Source: Bacillota bacterium (GTDB lineage: Bacteria; Bacillota; Clostridia; Oscillospirales; Oscillospiraceae). From it: a DNA stretch of 64,000 nucleotides. The stretch lies in NCBI GenBank assembly GCA_021768085.1, contig JAETOJ010000005.1, positions 61,870 through 125,869 of the forward strand. Direction: 5' to 3'. Shown here piece after piece: positions 58,897 to 64,000 of the stretch (its first letter is position 1; every line of letters begins with the position of its first letter). A program made the translations under genes and the position numbers. The notes beneath the pieces were generated by a model. That model ran no database searches and had not been told where the DNA came from. It was given only the letters and a program-made list of their open reading frames with translations.

Positions 58897-59367
58897 ATGA
58901 AAGTTACCAGCAATGAGGGTCACTACTATGACTACATCTGCGACCTGGGCAACCGCCTGGAGGTCAACCTGGACAGCTCCCACCTTGCCACGGTCAACAT
59001 CTGGATTGAGGAGCCCGCCAAGGCGGAGGACAACGTCCAGGCGGGTGCGGAGGCGATGCACGCCGCCAAGGCTCTGGGCCAGACCATCAGCCCCCTCTAT
59101 GACAACCGGCAATTCACCCTCATCACCCTTTGCGTGGACGGTGACCGCTACATTGCAAATGACACCATGCGCAAGGTCTATGACGGCCTCAAGCGGGGTG
59201 AGAGCTGGCTGGCCGGTGACCTCATCGCCAGCTACTGTGAGGCCCAGGGCATCCGCTGGGGCACCATCCAGGGCATCAGCATTGACCACTATGCCCACGG
59301 GAAGAACGGCGAGAACGGCGGCCACTTCATTGTCCAGGGCTATGTTGCCCTCCGGGAGCCCGATTAA
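58897..59367 (+). CDS. Hypothetical phage-type protein, 156 aa
   Basis: Not recognised. It is a soluble acidic alpha/beta protein; the N-terminal strands (YDYICDLGNRLEVNLDS, VNIWIEEP) and middle VDGDRYIANDTMRKVYDGLKRG are followed by SWLAGDLIASYCEAQG. No catalytic motif is visible. The start is ATG 58897 with AAGGAGGG upstream. First gene of the plus-strand train, after a terminator. Confidence 0.75.
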   Translation: MKVTSNEGHYYDYICDLGNRLEVNLDSSHLATVNIWIEEPAKAEDNVQAGAEAMHAAKALGQTISPLYDNRQFTLITLCVDGDRYIANDTMRKVYDGLKRGESWLAGDLIASYCEAQGIRWGTIQGISIDHYAHGKNGENGGHFIVQGYVALREPD

Positions 59368-59417
59368 GGGCCCCCGGACGCCACGCCATCAATCCAACAT
59401 GAAAAGAGGTGAAACAC

Positions 59418-59663
59418 ATGGCAGGCTACGCTTTCCGCACGTTACAAGCTCGGAAAGACCTCCAGACCCTTTGGGAAAACGGCAACACGGTCAAGGACCT
59501 GGCGGCGGCCTTAAAGGTGCCCCTCTCCACGGTCTATACCGAATTGCGGCGGGGCCGCACGGGGGACCGGCTCCCGGACCAGCGCCTCAAGTATGACGCC
59601 GACCTGGCCCAGCTCACCATGCAGCAGGAGCTTGAGCGGAGGGGAACGCAGAGCTGCCGCTGA
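59418..59663 (+). CDS. Small helix-turn-helix protein
   Basis: 81 residues. LQTLWENGNTVKDLAAALKVP followed by STVYTELRRGRTG is a clear HTH (resolvase/HTH_38-like recognition helix with ELRRGR). The start is ATG 59418 with AGAGGTG 6 bases before it, rather than GTG 59409. It is likely a regulator of the element or a terminase-small-subunit-like DNA binder; its small size favours a regulator. Confidence 0.78.
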   Translation: MAGYAFRTLQARKDLQTLWENGNTVKDLAAALKVPLSTVYTELRRGRTGDRLPDQRLKYDADLAQLTMQQELERRGTQSCR

Positions 59664-59712
59664 GGCATGACCCGCACCACACAGGCACCAAAAAACCAAG
59701 GAGGACAACCCC

Positions 59713-59913
59713 ATGAGCAAAAACGAAAACGCCATTGTGCTCAAAGCTGGTGGGCGGGCCATGGAGTGCATCGGCACGGTCCGCCTCACCCCGGAGGCGG
59801 AGAAAGTAGTCCGCCGCCTCAAGGCCAAGACCGGCCTGCCCATCCGTCAAATCGTGTCGGACATCATTGTCCAGGCCGAAAACATCATCACCATTGAAAC
59901 GGAGGAGGACTAA
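59713..59913 (+). CDS. Ribbon-helix-helix-like small protein
   Basis: 66 residues. GTVRLTPEAEKVVRRLKAKTG followed by PIRQIVSDIIVQAE gives strand-helix-helix, as in Arc/CopG proteins. RBS GGAGG precedes ATG 59713. It is probably a DNA-binding regulator; the next gene starts four bases after its stop. Confidence 0.75.
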   Translation: MSKNENAIVLKAGGRAMECIGTVRLTPEAEKVVRRLKAKTGLPIRQIVSDIIVQAENIITIETEED

Positions 59914-59916
59914 TCC

Positions 59917-60126
59917 ATGAAAGAGTACAAATGGAGCGTTGGCCTGCGCCACAAGACCACCAAGGCCAAGCTGGACATCTCCGTCTGGGCCCCCACCTGC
60001 GATGACGCCACGCACAAGCTGACCGGCATCCTCATCGGCCCTGAGTGTGAGTACGAATGGACCGGCACCGGGCCGGACTATGACAACGGCCCCAGGGAGC
60101 GGGACGCCGCCCCCACCAACCACTAA
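59917..60126 (+). CDS. Hypothetical protein, 69 aa
   Basis: Not recognised. A compact beta-rich sequence (YKWSVGLRHKTTKAKLDISVWA) with a helix (CDDATHKLTGILIG) and an acidic C-terminus. RBS GGAGG sits at the end of the preceding gene, 7 bases before ATG 59917, so the two are coupled. Confidence 0.7.
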   Translation: MKEYKWSVGLRHKTTKAKLDISVWAPTCDDATHKLTGILIGPECEYEWTGTGPDYDNGPRERDAAPTNH

Positions 60127-60141
60127 AAGGAGGAACAGCAC

Positions 60142-60732
60142 ATGAAAACCCCCGTTTCCCGCATTGTCCCCGGCAAGGTCATCCTCTACCGTGGGGAGCC
60201 CTGCATCGTCCTGGAGCACCGCAAGGAGGGCACCCTGCTGGCCGTGGCCGAGCAGATTGAGCAGTCCTTTGGCAAGACCAACAACTTCAAGGATGAGGAC
60301 AACGCCCTCCGGGTGCACCTCAACGGCGCTTTCCTGGACAGCATCACCCAGGGGCACCCGGAGGAGGTCATCACCCGCACGGTGGACCTCACCGCCCTCA
60401 ACGGCTCCAAGGAGTACGGGACCGTGGAGTGCAAGGTGGCCCCGCTCACCTTGGATGAGCTGCGCAAGTACCACGGCATCTTGCCCAACCCGGAGAGCTG
60501 GGAGTGGTCCGTGACCCCCTGGTCCACGCCCTGCGTGGATGATGACCATGTGTGGGTCCTTGGCTTGCTCTCCGATGGCGACCTCTACTACAGCGACTGC
60601 TCCCACACCTACGGGTCCCGCCCCGCTTTCCTCATTCCCTCCGATTTTGCGGTGGAGGATGACAGCAACCCGCTGGAGGGGTACAGCAACCGGGAGCTCA
60701 TAGAGGAGCTTTTCCGCCGGGTGGACAAATGA
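60142..60732 (+). CDS. DUF6273-like phage-associated protein
   Basis: 196 residues. The C-terminal half (WEWSVTPWSTPCVDDDHVWVL, then GSRPAFLIPSDF) resembles DUF6273, a fold with C-type-lectin/sulfatase-modifying likeness often found in variable proteins of gut bacteria and phages. The N-terminal ~90 residues with VPGKVILYRGEPCIVLEH are strand-rich. No signal peptide. The start is ATG 60142 behind AAAAGGAGG. Overlaps the transglycosylase start by 4 bases. Confidence 0.72.
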   Translation: MKTPVSRIVPGKVILYRGEPCIVLEHRKEGTLLAVAEQIEQSFGKTNNFKDEDNALRVHLNGAFLDSITQGHPEEVITRTVDLTALNGSKEYGTVECKVAPLTLDELRKYHGILPNPESWEWSVTPWSTPCVDDDHVWVLGLLSDGDLYYSDCSHTYGSRPAFLIPSDFAVEDDSNPLEGYSNRELIEELFRRVDK

Positions 60733-61400
60733 GGACCGCCCAGGACCCGTGGGACAAGCCCCGGCGCAACCCCTGGCCCATCGTCATGGCCTGCGCCGCC
60801 ATCGCTCTGGCCATCATCCTGGCCCTCACCGTTTCCGCCCTCACCTTAAACTTTATCTTTGACGCCCTGCTGGCGGACAAGCCCCCGGTGACCGTGGCCA
60901 CGTCTGCCCCGGAGCCCACCAGCACCCCACCGCCCACCGCTCCGGCTGAAACGCCGGAGCTGGTGAGGCACCGGGATGACATTGTGAGTGACGGGCGGCT
61001 CCTGGCCTATGACCTCCAGGAAATCATGCAGGACCAATGTGAGCGCTACGGCGTGCCCTATGCCCTGGCGCTGGCCATCGCTGAGGTGGAAACCCACTTT
61101 GACCCGGACGCCACAAGCCCCACCAGTGACTATGGCCTCATGCAGATAAACCAATGTAATCATGAATGGCTCCAAGGCCTGGGCATGGACCCGCTGACCC
61201 ATGCCGGAAATATTGAGGCTGGCGTCTACATCATCGGCGGCTACCTTGACCGCTACGGGGACACGGAGCGAGCCTTGATGGCCTACAACTGCGGCCCCAG
61301 CGGTGCCCAAAAGCTCTGGGACGCCGGTGTCTACCAAACGGACTACACCCGCAAGGTCATGACCGCCCTGGAACACTGGACAAGCATTTTGGAGGACTGA
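60729..61400 (+). CDS. Membrane-anchored lytic transglycosylase (SLT domain)
   Basis: 223 residues. One N-terminal helix (~17-45) and a Pro/Thr linker (~50-77) are followed by an SLT domain (~95-215) with catalytic Glu121 (EVETHFDPDATS), DYGLMQIN and the LMAYNCGP motif. It cleaves peptidoglycan glycan strands outside the membrane. Such VirB1-like enzymes serve conjugation machines, phage entry or lysis; being encoded among early-type genes rather than with a holin it leaves the nature of the element open. It starts with the ATGA overlap of the previous gene. Confidence 0.9.
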   Translation: MRTAQDPWDKPRRNPWPIVMACAAIALAIILALTVSALTLNFIFDALLADKPPVTVATSAPEPTSTPPPTAPAETPELVRHRDDIVSDGRLLAYDLQEIMQDQCERYGVPYALALAIAEVETHFDPDATSPTSDYGLMQINQCNHEWLQGLGMDPLTHAGNIEAGVYIIGGYLDRYGDTERALMAYNCGPSGAQKLWDAGVYQTDYTRKVMTALEHWTSILED

Positions 61401-61403
61401 CCT

Positions 61404-61505
61404 ATGCCCTATTATACCACCTGCCCCTATTGCGGGGCCCACCTTGACCCCTGTGAGCCCTGTGACTGTCAATCTGAAAACAAGGAGGATTTACAAGATG
61501 AGTAA
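61404..61505 (+). CDS. Tiny Cys-rich zinc-ribbon-like protein, 33 aa
   Basis: The sequence begins MPYYTTCPYCGAHLDPCEPC and continues DCQSENKEDLQDE. Cys7/Cys10 and Cys17/Cys20/Cys22 make a plausible zinc knuckle. GGAGG lies 8 bases before ATG 61404, and the stop overlaps the next start by 8 bases, so the spacing is that of a translated gene. Similar short CPYCGAHLDPGE-type proteins are common in phage early regions. Confidence 0.72.
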   Translation: MPYYTTCPYCGAHLDPCEPCDCQSENKEDLQDE

Positions 61506-61995
61506 CCTGTCCATGACCATCAATGTGGAGGCCCCGGCCCTGGTGGCTGCCGTTGAAAAGCTGGCCGCTGCCATGACGGTGAACCCCAACATCCTGACCC
61601 CTGACGCTCCCCGGCCCCAGATGCCCGCTCCGGCGGCTGTTCCGCCCCAGATGCCCGCCCCCGCCACGGGCCCGGCTCCGGCCATGCCCCAGACCCCCGG
61701 CCCGGCCCCCGCTCCCGTGACCCCGCCCCCGGCTCCGGCGGCCCCTGTTACGCCCCCCGCTCCTGCGCCCGCTCCGGCTCCTCAGACCGCCGCTCCTGTC
61801 ATGCCGGTGGCCGGTGCCCCCACCTACACCCTGGACCAAATCTCCAAGGCCGGGGCCGCCCTGGTAGACGCCGGGAAGATGGAGCCCCTGCTGGCCCTGC
61901 TGACCAAGTACGGCGTCCAGGCCATCACCCAGCTCCAGCCCGCTCAGTATGGCGTCTTTGCCACGGAGCTGCGGGCTCTGGGCGCTCAGATTTAG
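61498..61995 (+). CDS. Pro/Ala-rich phage-type protein, 165 aa
   Basis: Residues 1-35 are a helix (VEAPALVAAVEKLAAAM), residues ~36-105 a low-complexity Pro-Ala linker (PAPAAVPPQMPAPATGPAPA), and residues ~110-165 a folded C-terminal domain (YTLDQISKAGAALVDAGKMEPLLALLTKYG). It is similar in layout to small proteins preceding DUF2800 genes in clostridial prophages; the function is unknown. The start is ATG 61498 with AAGGAGG 9 bases upstream. Confidence 0.78.
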   Translation: MSNLSMTINVEAPALVAAVEKLAAAMTVNPNILTPDAPRPQMPAPAAVPPQMPAPATGPAPAMPQTPGPAPAPVTPPPAPAAPVTPPAPAPAPAPQTAAPVMPVAGAPTYTLDQISKAGAALVDAGKMEPLLALLTKYGVQAITQLQPAQYGVFATELRALGAQI

Positions 61996-62005
61996 GAGGT
62001 GCCCT

Positions 62006-63238
62006 ATGCCCCCTGAGAAACACGCTTTGCTTTCCGCATCTTCCGCCTCCCGCTGGCTGGCGTGCACGGCGGCCCCCCGCTTTGAGGAGGGGCTGCCGGA
62101 GAGCACCAGCGACTATGCGGAGGAGGGCCGCCTGGCCCACGCCATTGCGGAGCTCAAGGTCCTCAAGAAGTTTACCATCATGACCAACCGCACCTATAAC
62201 TCCCGGCTCAACAAGCTCAAGAAAGAGGCCCGCTATGACCCGGAGATGGACAAGACCACGGACCTCTACCTGGAGCACCTGCTGGAGCAGGCCATGACCT
62301 ACAACAGCCCCCCCACCGTGGCCGCTGAGGTCAAGGTAGACTTTGCGGACTATGTGCCGGAGGGCTTTGGCACCTGTGACTGTGTGATGATTGGAGGAGA
62401 TACCCTTTGCATCACCGACTACAAGCACGGCAAGGGCGTCCCCGTGTCCGCTGAGGGCAACCCCCAGATGCGGCTTTATGCCCTGGGTGCCCTCAAGCGC
62501 TACGCCCCCATTTTCGGGGACGCCATCAAAAAGGTCCGCATGAGCATTGACCAGCCCCGCCTTGACAGCTACACCACGGACACCATCACGGTGGAGGAGC
62601 TGCGGGCCTGGGGGGAGAGCATCAAGCCCACCGCACAAAAGGCCTTTTCAGGCCTGGGGGAGTTTGTCCCCGGTGACCATTGCCGGTTTTGCCGGGGCAA
62701 GGCCCAGTGTCGGGCCCGTGCCGGTGTCAACACCGCCCTGGAGGACTTTGCCGGGTGTGTCCCGGCGGGCTCCCTCTCCCCGGAGGAGCTGCAATCTATG
62801 GAGGCCGCCAAGGCCAGCGGGATGGAGGCCCCCGGCCTCCTCACGGATGAGGAAATCGGTGACCTGCTGGTCCGGGGCAAGCTCCTGGTCCAGTGGTACA
62901 AGGACCTCGAGGAATACGCCACCACGGCCCTGCTGAACGGCAAGCCCATCCCCGGCTGGAAACTGGTGGCCGGGCGGAGTGACCGGGCCTTTACGGACCA
63001 GGACGCCGCCCTCAAGGCCATCATGGAGGCGGGCTATGATGAGGCTGTCATCTATGAGCGCAAGCCCTTGACCCTGGCCCAGCTTGAGAAATTGATGGGC
63101 AAAAAGCCCTTTGAGGAGGCGGTGGGCGGCTACGTCATCAAGCCCCCCGGCAAGCCCAAACTGGCGGAGGCCTCTGACAAGCGGGAGGCGTACAACCCCG
63201 CCGCCGCTGACTTTTCCGGGGTGTCCTCCGATGCGTGA
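62006..63238 (+). CDS. DUF2800 protein (RecB-like nuclease fold)
   Basis: 410 residues. The N-terminus SSASRWLACTAAPRFEEGLP, the acidic EEGRLAHAIAELK, EVKVDF...GTCDCVMIGGDTLCITDYKHGKG and QMRLYALGAL are the PD-(D/E)xK signature of DUF2800. A Cys cluster near residue 225 (CRFCRGKAQC plus an earlier Cys) could hold an iron-sulfur cluster as in AddB/Cas4-like nucleases. It is probably a phage recombination or replication exonuclease. The start is ATG 62006 behind TAGGAGG, ten bases after the previous stop. Confidence 0.88.
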   Translation: MPPEKHALLSASSASRWLACTAAPRFEEGLPESTSDYAEEGRLAHAIAELKVLKKFTIMTNRTYNSRLNKLKKEARYDPEMDKTTDLYLEHLLEQAMTYNSPPTVAAEVKVDFADYVPEGFGTCDCVMIGGDTLCITDYKHGKGVPVSAEGNPQMRLYALGALKRYAPIFGDAIKKVRMSIDQPRLDSYTTDTITVEELRAWGESIKPTAQKAFSGLGEFVPGDHCRFCRGKAQCRARAGVNTALEDFAGCVPAGSLSPEELQSMEAAKASGMEAPGLLTDEEIGDLLVRGKLLVQWYKDLEEYATTALLNGKPIPGWKLVAGRSDRAFTDQDAALKAIMEAGYDEAVIYERKPLTLAQLEKLMGKKPFEEAVGGYVIKPPGKPKLAEASDKREAYNPAAADFSGVSSDA

Positions 63239-63641
63239 CACCGTGAGCTTTTCCCAAGACAGCTTTCACGCCACCATCTACCTGCCCAGCCTCCTGGACC
63301 TGCCCGTCAAGAACGTCCACAAGATTTTCACCATTATGCTCTGGGATGACCGGGAGAATGAGCAGGCCATCCGGGACACAGAGCTTTTCCTTGAGGACAT
63401 CGTGCCGGAGAGCAAGCAGGCCTGGACCGCCGCCTCTGTGCGCTATCAGCAGGAGTGGCGGCTGATTGAAAAGCGTGCCACCGTGCGGCGGACCCGGAAA
63501 GACATCGAGCGGGACGCCGCCATCCGGGCCCACAATGATGAGCTCACCAGGGCCGTTAAAAAGGCCAAACGCCAATATGAGCGCTGGGTGAAAATCCAGG
63601 CTCTTTGGAATGATACGAAACTCAAAATGAAAATCATGTAA
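63231..63641 (+). CDS. Hypothetical phage-type protein, 136 aa
   Basis: Not recognised. The start ATG 63231 overlaps the DUF2800 stop by 8 bases. The N-terminal ~60 residues are alpha/beta (FHATIYLPSLLDLPVKNVHK), and the C-terminal half is a strongly basic helix rich in Arg/Lys/Trp (RYQQEWRLIEKRATVRRTRK). Nucleic-acid binding is plausible from charge. It lies between the DUF2800 and DUF2815 genes, so it belongs to the replication module. Confidence 0.72.
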   Translation: MRDTVSFSQDSFHATIYLPSLLDLPVKNVHKIFTIMLWDDRENEQAIRDTELFLEDIVPESKQAWTAASVRYQQEWRLIEKRATVRRTRKDIERDAAIRAHNDELTRAVKKAKRQYERWVKIQALWNDTKLKMKIM

Positions 63642-63655
63642 AGGAGTAAATGACT

Positions 63656-64000
63656 ATGTATCAGAACGACCCCATGAAAGTGCTGACCGGCGAGTGCCGC
63701 CTGTCCTACTGCAACCTGACCACCCCCAGGGCCGCCCAGCAGGGCGGGGAGCCCAAGTACAGCGTCACCCTGCTCATCCCCAAGACGGACGTGGCCACCA
63801 AGGCGGACATTGACGCCGCCATCCAAGCCGCTGCCAATGAGGCGCTGTCCAAGGTGTGGAACGGGGCCCGCCCGCCCCAGCTCCGGGTGCCCATCTATGA
63901 CGGGGACGGCGTGCGGCCCTCCGGGGTGCCCTTTGGCGATGAGTGCAAGGGCCACTGGGTCATGACCGCCTCCACCAAGAACAAGCCCCAGGTGGTGGGC
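63656..64000 (+). CDS. DUF2815 protein, probable phage ssDNA-binding protein (3' end outside window)
   Basis: 115 residues visible. VLTGECRLSYCNLTTPRAAQ, KYSVTLLIPKTDVATKADIDAA and RPPQLRVPIYDGDGVRPSG are typical of DUF2815, an OB-fold-like family encoded after DUF2800 in Firmicute phages. The start is ATG 63656 with AAGGAG 9 bases upstream (ATG 63650 is only 3 bases from it). The window ends inside the gene. Confidence 0.88.
   Translation, partial: MYQNDPMKVLTGECRLSYCNLTTPRAAQQGGEPKYSVTLLIPKTDVATKADIDAAIQAAANEALSKVWNGARPPQLRVPIYDGDGVRPSGVPFGDECKGHWVMTASTKNKPQVVG

Larger units (their letters stand above)
58857..64000. mobile_element. Prophage- or ICE-type early gene region (left part only)
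   Basis: Eleven plus-strand genes with short gaps or ATGA overlaps, small HTH/RHH proteins, a lytic transglycosylase and the DUF2800-DUF2815 pair that belongs to clostridial phage replication modules. The left boundary near 58.86 kb is inferred from the change of gene type; no attachment site or integrase was found, and the right end is outside the window. Confidence 0.75.

Noticed and set aside
1..64000. tRNA, rRNA or tmRNA genes.
   Set aside because: No segment with the conserved tRNA arms or rRNA sequence was recognised on either strand by reading.

Overview
The window is a 64 kb stretch of a GC-rich, low-GC-lineage (Firmicutes) chromosome. Strong AGGAGG ribosome-binding sites, sigma-A type promoters (TTGACA-17-TATAAT), class III fructose bisphosphatase, RNase Y, split serine dehydratase, VanW, YfhO, TelA/XpaC and PadR/DUF1700/DUF4097 genes all point to an anaerobic gut clostridium of the Oscillospiraceae type (Flavonifractor/Oscillibacter-like). 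That assignment is inference from gene content; there is no rRNA or tRNA gene in the window to confirm it.

Layout. 1-8.4 kb: end of pyruvate kinase, serine deamination (sdaAB-sdaAA), a small epimerase, membrane and Cys-rich small proteins, and the branched-chain amino acid operon ilvB-ilvN-ilvC. 8.5-20.5 kb: a ribbon-helix-helix protein with its own palindrome, an orphan sensor kinase, the spermidine/putrescine importer potA-potB-potCD (permease and binding protein fused), GreA, a DUF1576 membrane protein, a WYL regulator with an unknown partner, and a PadR-controlled DUF1700-DUF4097 envelope protein whose promoter carries a perfect 31-bp palindrome. 20.5-35 kb, mostly minus strand: PFL/ACT pair, Nudix, YfbR-type nucleotidase, a YfhO/GT2 pair (probable teichoic-acid glycosylation), rubredoxin, DacF (plus), MurC, DUF2461, VanW and fructose-1,6-bisphosphatase.

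About 35.04-42.15 kb is a clearly AT-richer integrated element of the Tn4451/TnpX type: tnpV, tnpW, a MobC-like gene, an oriT-like palindrome region without a relaxase, and a 1249-residue single-chain restriction-modification enzyme as cargo. Its large serine recombinase is cut in two, with the halves on opposite strands 5.3 kb apart. Flipping bases 36356-41667 in silico rejoins the two halves in frame as a 561-residue TnpX and at the other end restores a perfect 12-bp hairpin after the restriction gene. The element therefore looks frozen (or caught) in an internally inverted state. This is the most unusual observation of the window.

42.2-58.7 kb is again core chromosome: an ECF sigma/anti-sigma pair with a plausible self-recognised promoter, recR, rpe, ilvA, an xpaC-telA-TPM cluster, a polar amino acid ABC importer with a duplicated remnant of its ATPase 3' end, two acyltransferase-like genes, rny, apbE and a dCMP deaminase. 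From about 58.86 kb to the end a plus-strand train of small, tightly packed phage-type genes begins behind a strong terminator: HTH and RHH proteins, a DUF6273-like protein, a membrane-anchored lytic transglycosylase, a tiny Cys-rich ORF, a DUF2800 nuclease-like protein and a DUF2815 protein cut off by the window end. No integrase or second end of this element is visible. No CRISPR array, rRNA or tRNA was found.
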